64,000 nucleotides of DNA from Scolanthus callimorphus (GCA_033964015.1 CM066912.1:11381399-11445398); one strand, 5' to 3'. Positions 19,889 to 31,164 are shown, counted from the first letter of the stretch. Translations and numbers: made by a program. Notes: a model not told the origin generated them from the letters alone.

Positions 19889-19992
19889 TTTAAAAAAGTA
19901 TATGATACGCAGATCCAAAGTCCGTTTCTTTTTCTGTTTTGTCTGCTTGCTAGAAAATTCTTGCAATCTTGCTTTAGAAATGTTAAAGAGAA

Positions 19993-20062
19993 GCGGAGAA
20001 TCCGGGCAATGATACTTGCAACTCCCGCATGCTAAGCGGGCGCTCTGCCCTTTGAGCCCTTT
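19993..20062 (-). pseudogene. tRNA-Ala-derived pseudogene
   Basis: Same degenerate form as the copy at 4269, with a short duplication (CTGCCCTTTGAGC twice) at its D-arm side. Confidence 0.6.
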
Positions 20063-20458
20063 CTGCCCTTTGAGCGATGCAGAATTCAAAACCCTGTTAA
20101 CGACATAACATGCAATTTCGGGTCCATGTACCAGAGCGCGTGGAGGCCGCGTAGATTTGCCCGCAAAACTTTATATGAGTCAGTCCTCAAAAAGTGCCAG
20201 CGACAAGCGAAAACAAGAATTGCACAGACCTGAACAAGCGCACATTGCAAGTGAAAATGAGACGGTCTTCAAGGGTCTCATTCTCTTTCCACCTCATTTG
20301 AGGGCATTCGCTGATTCACTGAAATGGCGCGCACGCGTACATAAAAGTAGCTTAATCTCGCTTTAAAAAAACGTATCGATCGGTCAAAATAACAATGGGC
20401 ATTCGTTTCCTAGTCGTCTTATCAACCTTGCCATCGACTTGAACCTCCAAAAAAAAGG

Positions 20459-20509
20459 TGGAGAATCCGGATATCGAACACGGGCGCTCTACCATTTGAG
20501 CTAATCCCC
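20459..20509 (-). pseudogene. tRNA-Ala(AGC) fragment lacking the anticodon arm
   Basis: Same internal deletion as at 4634-4684, which ties these two units together. Confidence 0.7.
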
Positions 20510-20622
20510 CATCATGGAAAAAGGGATCATTGATGGAGTATTTGGTGTATGGACTGGATCACGCTCGCTGTGCCGTTAACGCTGCGCATCTAACCATTTG
20601 CTCCTTTAACATCCTCTCGCAC

Positions 20623-20704
20623 GGTAGCGTGGCCGAGCGGTCTAAGGCGCTGGTTTTAGGAACCAGTCTCGAAAGAGGCGTGGGTTCGAATCCCACCGCT
20701 GCCA
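20623..20704 (+). tRNA. tRNA-Leu(TAG)
   Basis: As the copy at 4798 except for one base in the anticodon loop (TTTAGGA). All stems pair and T5 follows. Confidence 0.85.
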
Positions 20705-20977
20705 GTGGACGTCTATTTTTGCGCGCATTTTGAAACAAGTATATGAGGAAGCAAACAAAAACGGTTTCTTTTTGTATTTAGTCAATTTGTTTTTACCAGC
20801 GAATGACAAGAGAGGCGATCTTACTAGCCCATTTGCTCCAAGTAGAAACAATAGGAGAGGGGCGATCGTACAAAGCCGTACTGCACAAGTTTCTATGGTT
20901 CAGCGATATGGATCGCGTTACGTCAGACGCGCTCCATCTCTAGCCATTTCGTTTCCTCTTCTTCTTATCGTACAGAC

Positions 20978-21059
20978 GGTAGCGTGGCCGAGCGGTCTAA
21001 GGCGCTGGTTTAAGGCACCAGTCTCGAAAGAGGCGTGGGTTCGAATCCCACCGCTGCCA
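20978..21059 (+). tRNA. tRNA-Leu(AAG)
   Basis: Identical to 11289-11370, with the same 5' flank and a T6 terminator 8 bases downstream. Confidence 0.92.
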
Positions 21060-21157
21060 TGAAAGGTTTTTTGGCGGATGCACCACTTAAAAAAAGTATA
21101 TGATAGCATGTTTGTTAAACAATTCTTGTAATTTGCTTTAGAAAAGTCAAAGAGAAG

Positions 21158-21228
21158 TGGAGAATCCGGGCAATAATACCGTCACCTCCCGCATGCTTAG
21201 CGGGCGCTCTACCCTTTTTAGAGCAAAT
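21158..21228 (-). pseudogene. tRNA-Ala-derived pseudogene
   Basis: Counterpart of the copy at 11470 with a better anticodon stem (GCATGCTTAGCGGGC) but the same broken D-arm and acceptor. Confidence 0.6.
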
Positions 21229-21420
21229 GCATCGTGATGCAGAAACCCAAACACTGTTAACGGCACACAATTTTCGGTTATGTACCGGGACTCGTGAAGG
21301 TCGCTTAGTTCTGCGTGCAAATACAAACTTGATATGAGACAGTCCTAAAAAAAAACGCGAATAGCGCGAGCGACAAGCGAAAACAAGTATGGCACAGACC
21401 TGAACAAGCGCGCTAGGCAA

Positions 21421-21442
21421 GTCTACCATTTGAGCTAATCCC
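21421..21442 (-). pseudogene. tRNA-Ala 5' fragment
   Basis: Only the acceptor 5' strand and D-arm (TACCATTTGAGCTAATCCCC on the plus strand) survive. The remainder is deleted. Confidence 0.7.
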
Positions 21443-21563
21443 CCGTCATGGAGAAACCGTTTACTGATAGAGTATTTGCTGTATGGACCAGAGCAAACGT
21501 GTTGGTTGCTGTATCGATAACGTTGCACATCTCACCATTTGGTCCTTTAACGTCCTCTCACGC

Positions 21564-21674
21564 GGTAGCGTGGCGGAGCGGTCTAAGGCGCTAGTTATAG
21601 GCACCAGCGGTCTAAGGCGCTAGTTATAGGCATCAGTCTCGACAGGGGCGTGGGTTCCAATCCCACCGCTGCCA
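21564..21674 (+). pseudogene. tRNA-Leu pseudogene with a duplicated D/anticodon segment
   Basis: 111 nt instead of 82. About 29 bases (AGCGGTCTAAGGCGCTAGTT...CA) are repeated in tandem, giving two anticodon arms, each with loop TTATAGG. The D-arm has GGCGGAGCGG and the B box has one change (GGTTCCAATCC). It cannot fold as a normal tRNA. Confidence 0.8.
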
Positions 21675-22423
21675 TCAGACGTTTTTTTTTGGTCGACCTA
21701 TCACAAAAGTCATAGGTACGCCCATCCGCAATCCGCAAATCAAGAAGGCGCCGCAGAGCTATAATTTTTTTCGTTGGCACAAGTGCTCATATATATCGGT
21801 ATCTCCACAAAGCAGGGCAACGGTAATAGCGGAACTCCCCGCGCCGAAGGCGCGTTGTGGAGCCCCATGCGTATCTTTCAACGTCGATCGAGAAAGCAAC
21901 CCATCCAAGCCAAAACGGAACGCTCAGCGGTTTTGGAAACCATCGCAGGCTCTTATTTACGCACGCACACTTGTGTTAGTGTAGACCCGTGTACACAACC
22001 AATCACAGTCCGTCTTGGATCACTGAGCGCGCGCTTCGTCCTCTCTGCATCCAGCAAAGCGCCGCGGCGTTCGGTTTGACTGCAAAAACTTGTTGCATTT
22101 TGACGCCAACTGCACCAAAAAATACGTTCTTTTCAGCTGGTTGCAGGTAATACGCAACCGAGCGCGTTCAAAACATTTTTGGGCAGTTGTTTTGTTCTGT
22201 GTAGTCAATCAAAACAAGTAGTGCAGTGAATTCTGTCGCGACACGTCTCGCAAGGGAAGCCAAACAAATGCACTGGGCAAGGATCTGATTGGCTCACACG
22301 ATTGCATTGATGGACAGCCAACTTTCGATGAAAAACAATTCTCGTCCACTAAGCTCCCGGCTCAATCACCTCGCTTGGAAGGCTCCGGTAACATCCATTC
22401 GAGGGCCTTTGCTGATTGAGAAG

Positions 22424-22490
22424 TGGAGAATCCGGCGAAAGATACCGGCACCTCCCTCATGCTGCGCTCTACCATTTTAGCCAATCCACC
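22424..22490 (-). pseudogene. tRNA-Ala-derived pseudogene
   Basis: Counterpart of the copy at 13744; lacks part of the anticodon stem (CTCATGCTGCGC). Confidence 0.6.
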
Positions 22491-22685
22491 GTGATTACAA
22501 TCTGAGGTCCATGTATCGGAGCGCGTAATTTTGCGCGCAAATACAACACTTTATAGGAGACAGTCGAAAGAAGCGAAAACAAAAATGGCGCAGACTTGAA
22601 CAAGCGCGCTCGGCAAGTGAAAATGAAGAATCTTGCACAGGAAATGAATGATAACGTATCTTGCACGAGAAAAAGAAGAGAAAAT

Positions 22686-22757
22686 GGAGAATCCGGGTAT
22701 CGATCCCGGTACTTCCCGCATGCTAAGCGGGCGCTCTACTATTTGAGCTAATCCCCC
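22686..22757 (-). tRNA. tRNA-Ala(AGC)
   Basis: 72 nt with acceptor stem GGGGATT/ATTCTCC, anticodon arm CCCGC-TTAGCAT-GCGGG and T-arm CCGGG-ATCGATA-CCCGG fully paired. A T-run (TTTTC then TTTTT on the minus strand) follows. The best of the Ala copies; reads GCN alanine codons. Confidence 0.87.
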
Positions 22758-23295
22758 GTCATGGAGAAACAGAATCACTGTTAACGATAATGGAATTTGA
22801 GTCTATGTACCGCGGAGCGCGTTATGGTACCGCAGTTTTCTCATGCGCGCACGACAAGCGAAAAAAAGACATACTTCAACAGGTGAGCGCGCCAAGCGAA
22901 AATATCTCTCGCAAACCCCAAATACGCGAAACAAAAAGCCTGATTTTGGAGCGGAGTGGATGGCTTTCCAAAGATTAACTCGGTGCCGGTGGTAAGGCCA
23001 ATACAAAACAATACAATACAGTACAGTAAACTTTATTTCAAGAGGGTTTCATAATTGAAGTTTACAGAATGAGCGGCCGTGCTGTATCGGATTTACATGC
23101 AGGAGCAAGAGCGGGTAAACAATAGTTGTCTAACTTATGGCCCTCCTAATTCTAAATACAGTATATATAATAGAAAACATTGTATTACAAAAAGTAAGAC
23201 GAAAAGTAATTTTGTACTGCGTTTGTGAGACGTCCTGCAAGTAATATAAATCATTTGCATGTCCACGCCAATTCAAATTAAGCATTTACTTTAGG

Positions 23296-23456
23296 ACCAT
23301 ACTTCCAGACAAAGAGCTAAAGCGTCGTATGGCGACCGTACGGTTCTTTCGCCCACGCCAGAGATTTCGGCCCTGACAGTCGCTATCCTGGTGTTGAATT
23401 GCTCAGTAGCTAGATACCTATGGGTGAGAGTACGCCCGGCCACCAGACCATATAAG
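23296..23456 (-). ncRNA. Candidate small RNA, copy 3 (terminator missing)
   Basis: A-box-like and B-box-like motifs are intact, but the T-run present in the other three copies is deleted. Only a handful of substitutions separate it from copy 1, while the flanks differ more. Confidence 0.3.
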
Positions 23457-23497
23457 GACGCCCCTTGTACCGTTAGTGAACAATCAACTAATTAATT

Positions 23498-23689
23498 ATG
23501 CATCACCAGCGTATTTATAGGCATGAAGAGTGTGTTAGAGATCCATGTGGGACACGTTGTTGGTTAATTTTCTTTTTAAGTAGTAGTAACTTTAATCTTG
23601 CTATAATGCAGACATGTTTTTCACAGTTGCCGTTTAGCATGTTTTTCACTCATATTCCAATAGTAGGCATTACATTGACACGGGAATGA
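23498..23689 (+). CDS. Micro-ORF, copy 3, extended to 63 codons
   Basis: Starts MHHQRIYRHEECVRDPCGTR like the other copies. A small insertion changes the frame after CGTRCW, so the ORF runs on through IPIVGITLTRE. The extension is not shared by other copies and is probably accidental. Confidence 0.25.
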   Translation: MHHQRIYRHEECVRDPCGTRCWLIFFLSSSNFNLAIMQTCFSQLPFSMFFTHIPIVGITLTRE

Positions 23690-24487
23690 GCTTATTTTAA
23701 GTTGCCCGTTAGCGCATGCGCACACACGTCATCTCGTCTGCTTTTTTTTTCGTGAACAGACGAGCATTAATCCCCTGGAAAATCATCTAAGGATACCCAG
23801 AGTGTCGGTTATTGAAATCCAGCTAGTTATCTCTGGTAATTTGAAGCTCGGGAAGTGTCACACTTTGAACGGGATTCACTTGGTCTACTCCCAGGCGCTG
23901 AAAAGTACAAAGCACTCGCTATTTCTCAGAATAAACTTTTTATTTAATAACCTGGCCGGAATAATTTGTAAAGATATCGGTAGCCGGTAAACTCTTTTTT
24001 TTCGTCGTTAATCGGTATTTTTATCCAGTTTGTCGATAGTCGGTAACTTTATGCCCATCTGTCGTTAGTCAGTTAACCCAATCCAGACCCTGATGCAATT
24101 AAGTTATACTACGAGACTAAAAATCTACAGGCCAGCCTCCAGGTCAAATTTCGGTCTATCGAGATTGGAAGCTTGCTCGTCAAAGAATGTGTGAAAAATT
24201 CCTCAAAATATCAAATCTTCCTCATCTATAAAATGTTTTCCGAGCCAAAAATTTTTTTTTCTCTTATCTTTCTTAACTCAATTTAGTATTTCTACTTCCT
24301 AATCTTATTTTATTTATATATACTTCAAGACAATGCAATTAAGTGTACTTCAAAACAACGTAATTAATTAATGTAACGAGTGCGCAATAAAAACGAATTG
24401 AATTGAATATGGACCGGAGCACGTGTAGGTCGCTGTGCCGATAAAGCTACGTATCTAACCTTTTCGTCCTTTGATATCGTACCACAC

Positions 24488-24569
24488 GTTGGCGTGGCCG
24501 AGCGGTCTAAGTCGCTTGTTTAAGGCACCAGTCTCGAAAGAGGCGTGGGTTCGAAACCCACCCCTGCCG
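24488..24569 (+). pseudogene. tRNA-Leu(AAG) pseudogene
   Basis: The acceptor stem is mispaired (GTTGGCG against CCCTGCC), the T-stem is altered (GAAACCCACC) and the anticodon stem is CTTGT/ACCAG. Confidence 0.7.
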
Positions 24570-24703
24570 TGAAAAGCTCTTTTTTGCGGATGCGCCATTT
24601 AAAAAAATATATGATACGCAGAACCAACAGTCCGTTTCTCTTTTTGTTTTGCCTGTTTGTTAGAAAATTCTTGCAATCTTCCTTTAGAAATGTTAAAGAG
24701 AAG

Positions 24704-24772
24704 CGGAGAATCAGGGCAATGATACTTGCATCTCCCGCATGCTAAGCGGGCGCTCTGCCCTTTGAGCCAATA
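24704..24772 (-). pseudogene. tRNA-Ala-derived pseudogene
   Basis: Same decayed form as at 4269 and 19993. Confidence 0.6.
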
Positions 24773-24979
24773 CGTCGTGATGAAGAAGTCAAAACCCTGT
24801 TAATGAAATGCAGTTTTGGGTCCATGTACCAGAGCGCGTGAAGGTCGCTTAGTTTTGCGCTAATACAAAATTTATATGAGTCAGTTATCAAAAAGCGCGA
24901 ATTGCAAGCGAAAACAAGAATTGCACAGACCTAACAAGAGCGCATTGCAAGTGAAAATGAGACGGTCTTCAAGAATCTA

Positions 24980-25281
24980 ATTCTCGAACTCAGAGCTCCC
25001 CGGCTCGTCAGCTCTGGTGACATCCATTTGAGGGCCGTTGCTGATTGGCTGAAATGGCGCGCACGCGTTCATAAAAGTAGCTTAATCTCGCTTTATAAAA
25101 ACGTGTCAAAATAACACTGGCATTCGTTTCCTAGTTGCCTTTTCAACCTATACCATCGACTTCAACGCTCCAAAAGTGAGTATGAGGCACAAAACACCAT
25201 TTTCTTATACGCATGCGTCAGTTGCTGTCACCAGAGGCTCCCTAGCAAGGTGACGAGCCGGGGAGCTCTGGGTTCGAGAAT
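24980..25281. mobile_element. MITE family E, copy 1
   Basis: About 30-bp near-perfect TIRs ATTCTCGAACTCAGAGCTCC.../...GGAGCTCTGGGTTCGAGAAT with a CATGCGTCA-bearing interior. Also at 28614-28906 (the same place in the next unit) and 58820-59025 (a galaxin intron). Confidence 0.85.
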
Positions 25282-25660
25282 ACAAATATCTTGCACATGA
25301 TATGAATGCTAAGGATACGCAGATCCAAAAGTCCGTTTCTTTTTCTGTTTTGTCTGTTCACCTCCCGCATGCTAAGCGCGTGCTCTGCCCTAGCCTTTAA
25401 TCCAATCCGCCGTGATGCAGAATTCAAAACCCTGCTAATAACATGCAATTTTGGGTCCATGTACCGGAGCGCGTTTTTTTTTTTAGTTTTTCTTGGAAAT
25501 ACAAGCATTATATGAGACAGTCCTCAAAAACCGCGAGCGACCAGCTAAAACCAAATGGCACAGACCTAAAAGAGCGCGCACGGCAAGTGAAAATGAGAAG
25601 GTCTCCAAGAATCTTGCACAAGAAATGAATGATAACGTATCTTGCATGAGAAAAAAAAGG

Positions 25661-25732
25661 TGGAGAATCCGGGTATCGATCCCGATACTTCCCGCATGCT
25701 AAGCGGGCGCTCTACCATTTGAGCTAATCCCC
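25661..25732 (-). tRNA. tRNA-Ala(AGC)
   Basis: As 22686-22757 with one T-stem mispair. Eight T follow directly on the minus strand, a strong Pol III terminator. Confidence 0.82.
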
Positions 25733-26329
25733 GTAATGGAGAAACAGAATCATTGTTAACGATAATGGAATTTGAGTCTATGTACCGCGGAGCGCGTGTG
25801 GTATCGCAGTTTCTCATGCGCGCACGACAAGCGAAAAAAAAAGACATACTTCAACAAGTGAGCGGGCCAAGCGAAAATCTCTCTCGCACACCCCTCCCCA
25901 ACTGCGCGAAACAAAAAGCCTGATTTTGGAGCGTAGTGGATAGCTTTCCAAAGGTTAACTCGGTGCCGGAAGTAAGGCCAATACAAAACAATACAATACA
26001 GTAAACTTTATTTCACGAGGGTTTCATAATTGAAGCTTACAGAATGAGCGGCCGTGCTGTATCGGATTTACAAGCAGGAGCAAGAGCGAGTAAACAATAG
26101 TTGTCTAACTTATGCCCTCCTAATTCTGAAGAAAGGTATATATAATAGAAAACATTGTATTACAAAAAGTAATACTTTGATATTTAAACTATAGGCCATT
26201 TGTTATTTGTGATGAAATGATGAAAATAAATTTGTACTGCGTTTGTGGGACGCCCTGCAAGTAATATAAATCATTTCCATGTCCACACCAATGCAAATTC
26301 AGCATTTACTTGACTTGGGGAAAAAGGAA

Positions 26330-26500
26330 AAAAAATAGGACCATACTTCCAGACAAATAGCTGAAGCGTCGTATGGCGACCGTACGGTTCTTACGCCCAC
26401 GCCAGAGATTTCGGCCCTGACAGTCGCTATCCTGGTGTTGAATTGTTCAGTAGCTAGATACCTATGGGTGAGAGTACGCCCGGCCACCAGACCATATAAG
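26330..26500 (-). ncRNA. Candidate small RNA, copy 4
   Basis: A-box-like, B-box-like and T-run elements are all present, as in copy 1. Confidence 0.35.
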
Positions 26501-26540
26501 GACGCCCCTTGTACCGTTAGTGAACAATCAACAATTATTT

Positions 26541-26618
26541 ATGCATCACCAGCGTATTTATAGGCCAGAAGAGTGTGCTAGAGATCCATGTGGGACACGT
26601 TGTTGGTTTTCTTTTTAA
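26541..26618 (+). CDS. Conserved 25-codon micro-ORF, copy 4
   Basis: Same peptide as copy 1 with one Val to Ala change (EECARDPC). The promoter-like CCATATAAGG is retained. Confidence 0.3.
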   Translation: MHHQRIYRPEECARDPCGTRCWFSF

Positions 26619-26983
26619 CTAGTAGTAGCTTATCTCACCATAATGCAGAAATGTTTTTCACAGTTGTCGTTTAGCATGTTTTTTACTCATATTCCAATAG
26701 TAGGCATTACATTGACACGGCAATGAGCTTCTTTTTAAAGTTGTCCGTTTGCGCATGCGCACACACGTCATCTCGTCTGATTTTATTTTAAAGATATCCA
26801 GAGTGTCAGTTATACTATTGAAATTCAGTAATCTCTTCTAATTTGAAGCTCGGGAAGTGTCACATTGCACGGGATTCACCTGGTCTACTCCCAGGCGCTG
26901 AAAAATCCAAAGCACTCGCTATTTCTCAGAATAAACTTTTTATTTTTAAACAACCTGGCTGGAGTAATTTATAAAATATCGTC

Positions 26984-27671
26984 CTCAGCTATGTTTATGC
27001 CTGGGTCTCAGATGCTTTCAAAATGGCGGCTCAAAAACCTTAGGGGGTGATCTATATCGAGAACTTTTAATCTTTACCATTCATTTCTTATTTAGAATTG
27101 TTGTTCGGCAAAAAGTAAACAAATTCCAGTTGACATCCCCATGGCAACGTGGAATGTGACCTTTGAACTCCAAAGAAAGGAAATTTTAAAAACTGCTTCG
27201 CGAGGAAAGTAAAAGGCAAAAACAATTAAGGATATTAAGATGTTATGTAATTAATGCTAGGATAAGTATCACTGGTCCAACTAGATATGATGTCCATTTC
27301 ATCAGGAAACCTATTTTTGGACATTCTGAAATATGATACCTGCTAATAACTTCGTTAATAAAAAACATTATGCACGATATCTAGTTGGACTGATAAACTT
27401 CAGGGTATGGCCTATTACTTCATTTACTTTAATCGCAGGTTTGTTTGCATTTTCCACTCCTCGTCAAGCTTTGAAACGAAAATTTTTGAAACAGAGGTCA
27501 AAGGTCGGGCTTTTGTTTCTATGGTAACAGCAACTTATTAAATTATCAAGGACGTTGAGGTCTTTAATATTGTAAGGGAATTGGACGGATAAGTTGGTCG
27601 TATCTTTACTAAGAATGAATCTAATGCTAAACAGGGCGTGGTCCCTTTGACCCTGGCATTAAAGTGCCTGA
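26984..27671. mobile_element. 0.69-kb DNA element inserted in array unit 4
   Basis: The other units read straight from AAATATCGTC to GGTGAGTCGG (about 3667-3682, 19424-19437). Here ~690 bp is inserted, with imperfect TIRs (TCAGCTATGTTTATGCCTGGGTC against TCAGGCACTTTAATGCCAGGGTC) and a 2-3 bp duplication (TC or GTC). An internal inverted pair, CAACTAGATATGATG/CGATATCTAGTTG, is near 27278 and 27374. No ORF is recognised. Confidence 0.75.
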
Positions 27672-28114
27672 GTCGGTGAGTCGGTAACTTTTATGCCCAT
27701 TTGTCGTTAGTCAGTTAACCCAATCCAGACCCTGATACACGATATCACGATATACTACGAGACTAAACATCTACAGGCCAGCCTCCAGGACACATTTTGG
27801 TTTCTCAAGATTGGAAGCTTGCTCCTCAAGAATGAGCGGAACAATTCCTCAAAATATCAAATCTTCCTCATCCTTAAATGTTTTTCGAGCCCAGTATTAT
27901 TTTTTTCGCTTCTCTTTCTTAATTCAATTTAGTATTACTTACCTATCTGATTTCTTCTTGTCTTTTTTATTTTTATGTGCTTCAAAAACAATGAAATTAA
28001 ATGTACTTCAAAACAATGTAATTTATTAATGTAACGAGTGTGCAATAAAGACAAATTGAATTGAATATAGACCGGAGGACGTTGAGCTCGCTTGACCGAT
28101 GACGCTACGTACAC

Positions 28115-28196
28115 GGTAGCTTGGCCGAGCGGTCTAAGGCGCTGGTTTAAGGCACGAGTCTCGAAAGAGGCGTGGGTTTGAATCCCACCGCTGCCA
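28115..28196 (+). pseudogene. tRNA-Leu(AAG), probably non-functional
   Basis: 82 nt with anticodon arm CTGGT-TTAAGGC-ACGAG (one mispair), A box TTGGCCGAGCGG and T-loop TTTGAAT in place of TTCGAAT. The B-box C to T change would weaken TFIIIC binding. Confidence 0.6.
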
Positions 28197-28327
28197 TGAG
28201 CGTCTTGGTATTGCGGATGCGCCATTTAAAAAAGTATATGATACGCAGATACAAAAGTCCGTTATTTCTGTTTTGTCTGTTTGTTAGAAAATTCTTGCAA
28301 TCTTGCTTTAGAAATGTTAAAGAGAAG

Positions 28328-28397
28328 CGGAGAATCAGACCAATGATACCGTAACCTCCCGCATGCTAAGCTGGCGCTTTACCCTTTGAGCCAGTCC
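28328..28397 (-). pseudogene. tRNA-Ala-derived pseudogene
   Basis: Same position as the other degenerate Ala copies, with T-stem CAGACCAATGATACCGTAACC unpaired. Confidence 0.55.
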
Positions 28398-28613
28398 ACC
28401 GTGATGCAGAAGTCAAAACCCTGTTAATGACATGCAATTTTGGGTCCATATACCAGAGCGCGTGAAGGTTGCGTAGTTTTGGGCTAATACAAACTTTATA
28501 TGAGTCAGTCCTCAAAAAGCGCGAATGACAAGCGAAAACAAGAATTGCACAGACCTAACAAGCGCGCATTGCAAGTGAAAATGAGACGGTCTTCAAGAAT
28601 CTCATTCTCGAAC

Positions 28614-28906
28614 TCAGAGCTCCCCGGCTCGCCAGCTCTGGTGACATCCATTTGAGGACCTTTGCTGATTGGCTGAAATGGCGCGCACGCGTTCATAAAA
28701 GTAGCTTAATCTCGCTTTATAAAGACGTGTCAAAATAACACTGGCATTCGTTTCCTAGTTGCCTTTTCAACCTATACCATCGACTTCAACGCTCCAAAAG
28801 TAAGTATGAGGCATAAAACCACCATTTTCTTATACGCATGCGTCAGTTGCTGTCATCAGAGGATCCCCCGCAACGTGACGAGCAGGGGAGGTCTGGGTTC
28901 GAGAAT
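28614..28906. mobile_element. MITE family E, copy 2
   Basis: Same element at the same place in the unit as 24980-25281, so it was probably amplified with the unit rather than inserted again. Confidence 0.85.
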
Positions 28907-28967
28907 ACAAGTATCTTGCACATGATACGAATGATAAGGTATCTTGCATGAGAAAAAGAAAAGACGT

Positions 28968-29039
28968 TGGAGAATCTGGGTATCGATCCCGGTACTTCCC
29001 GCATGCTAAGCGGGCGCTCTACCATTTGAGCTAATCCCC
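28968..29039 (-). tRNA. tRNA-Ala(AGC)
   Basis: 72 nt; T-stem with one change (CTGGG on the plus strand). Acceptor and anticodon arms are intact and a short T-rich terminator is near. Confidence 0.8.
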
Positions 29040-29315
29040 CTTCATGTTGAAAAAGTATCACTGTTAACGATGATGGAATTTGAGTCCATGTACCGCGGAA
29101 CGCGTGATGGCACCGCAGTTTTGTCATGCGCGCACGACAATCGAAAAAAAACATACTTCAACAAAAGCGCACACCAAGGGAAAATCTCTCTCGCACATCA
29201 CAAATGCGCGAAAGAAAAATCCTGATACTTTGGTTAGAGGAAACATTTTGTTTCCTTCTCGTTTTACATTACACAGGAAATGAATGATAAATTATCTTAC
29301 ACGAGAAAAAAAGTT

Positions 29316-29340
29316 TGGAGAATCCGGGTATCGATCCCGG
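29316..29340 (-). pseudogene. tRNA-Ala 3' fragment
   Basis: Only the T-arm and acceptor 3' strand remain (ATCGATACCCGGATTCTCCA on the minus strand). A deletion joins it to ATGGAGAAAC, which normally lies past the 5' end. Confidence 0.75.
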
Positions 29341-29453
29341 ATGGAGAAACGGTTCACTGATGATGTATTTAGTGTATTGACCGGAGCACGTGTAGGTCGC
29401 TGTGCCGATAACGCTGCGTATCTCACCATCTGTCCTTTAACATCCGCTCACAC

Positions 29454-29507
29454 GGTAGCGTCGCCGTGCGGTCGAAAGAGGCGTGGGTTCGAATCCCACC
29501 GCTGCCA
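29454..29507 (+). pseudogene. tRNA-Leu with anticodon arm deleted
   Basis: 54 nt. The D-arm (GTGCGGTC) joins directly to the variable arm (GAAAGAGGC), while the T-arm and acceptor stem are intact. Confidence 0.8.
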
Positions 29508-29605
29508 GTAGAAATCAATTTTTGGACGCATTTGAAACACGTACATAAATGTGGAACAAAAAAAAAAAACGGTTTCACTTTGTTTTTTTAGTCCATTTGT
29601 TTTAA

Positions 29606-29892
29606 AGGCTGGTTTCCATATAGTCGTGTCTGTCGCATGTCGTATCTGTCGTATGAAAAAAATTAATGCGACTCATAAGACTATATGGAAATGACTCGTA
29701 AGACAGTCCAATACGACAGATACGACACATGCGACCGGTCGTATCACTGTCGTATGGGATAGAAAAAAATATATCTCTGCGACATAGTCGTATCTGTCGT
29801 ATCTGTATCATCAGCCGACCGTGAAACAATGAAAATTGGAATTATTCTTTTGTTTCACGGATACGACAGATGCGACTATATGGAAACCAGAC
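29606..29892. mobile_element. TTAA-flanked MITE rich in CGTATCTGTCGTATC
   Basis: TIRs of about 30 bp (AGGCTGGTTTCCATATAGTCG / GTCTGGTTTCCATATAGTCG) with TTAA at 29602-29605 and 29893-29896. The empty site, with one TTAA, is at about 4968-4971 (TTTGTTTTAACCAGCGAATG). The interior repeats GTCGTATCTGTCGTAT on both strands. The 4-bp TTAA target suggests piggyBac mobilisation. Confidence 0.88.
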
Positions 29893-30113
29893 TTAACCAG
29901 CAAATGGCAAGAGAGACTATCTTACTAGCCCATCTTACTTGCACATTTGCTCCAAGTAGAAGCAATGACAGAGGGGCGATCGTACAAAGTCCTACTTCCT
30001 GATGACTTGGTCGCAAATGTTTTTATCGTGTGCGTATTGCCAGTGTAAGTCTGCCAGTATAAGTCATTTGAAACAAGTATATGTGGAAGCAAAACGAAAA
30101 CAAGAATTCTTTT

Positions 30114-31164
30114 CACGCTGGGGCCAACCACCCCCCTAAATGAGTCATTAAAAGTGACCAAAAATCAAATCTCGCCATAACTTTTTACCCCTTGTGTCTA
30201 TTTTTACTAAACTTCGTACATTGGATGACATTATGAAGACAAACATTTTCCATGTATTGAGTGGTCACCATGGTGATTGTGATGTCACTGGCGTTAACGT
30301 ATTTAATGGACCATTTTCGTAATGTTGAATCTGCTTGTTTTTTGTAGCGGCAATGATAGATTTCAACAAGAAAAGCTAAACGTCGAAAACCGTTTGCTTT
30401 TAGGATTTATATTAGTTGAGTTATGATTTTTTCATGATTTGTATAAGGTTGGATCTACCTTAACAGTTGAAAAAGTTTACAAAATAATTCTTTATTGCAC
30501 GGTAACATCATTGCACATACAAATATCTTAGTATATAGGTTATACTAGTTGACTACAAAATAATTGCACACATTTCCACTTTTGATCATTTATTTTCCGT
30601 GTTTAAAATCCAAAAGATGTATACTCATGACGTAATAGAATATGACGTCACAATATAACAATGCTTTATATCTTCGCTCTAAGGACGAAATTCAAAATTT
30701 CAAAATCATACGATTTTAGATACCATTTTGCTTGACACTTAACAACAGAAATCGGTTCAATTGACTAAAAACTAAAAAAAAATACCAGTGAGTTTGTTTC
30801 CCATACATTTGCTACTGTAACAAAAAAAGTAGGGAGGGGAGGGGGTCATTCTTTGAAATGCTAGACCTCAGCTATTTTTTATACTATCAACAAACGGTTT
30901 TCGGTTTTCAACATCTCTTGCTAAGGTGTATCATCGCCATTACAGAAATAGTGCATATTCCAATTCTTAAAAATGATCAAACGATTGCGCAATCTCTGGT
31001 GACGTCACAAAGCATCATAGTGACGTCAAAAGTAATGGAAAATATTTGTCATCGTAATATTATCCTATCTACCAAATTTGGTCAAAATAGCCTTAGAGGA
31101 TGGAAAGTCATGTTGAGTCAAAGTTTGAATGACGCATTTTGGGGGGTGGTTGGCCCCAGCGTGT
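30114..31164. mobile_element. 1.05-kb non-autonomous DNA transposon
   Basis: TIRs CACGCTGGGGCCAACCACCCCC.../...GGGGGGTGGTTGGCCCCAGCGTG. The sequence just inside is also complementary in places (CTAAATGAGTCATT / AATGACGCATTT). It contains several TGACGTCA sites. No transposase is present. Confidence 0.85.

Larger units (their letters stand above)
23140..24120 (+). repeat. tRNA-array repeat unit core, copy 3
   Basis: Same order as copy 1, but the most divergent: it lacks the A-run before the small-RNA block and has extra sequence near 23740-23780. The octamer ATTTGCAT, CCATATAAGG and AATAAA are kept. Confidence 0.8.
26160..26985 (+). repeat. tRNA-array repeat unit core, copy 4
   Basis: Near-identical to copy 1. 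The octamer is changed to ATTTCCAT. It is interrupted after AATATCGTC by the insertion at 26984-27671 and resumes with GTCGGTGAGTCGG. Confidence 0.85.
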
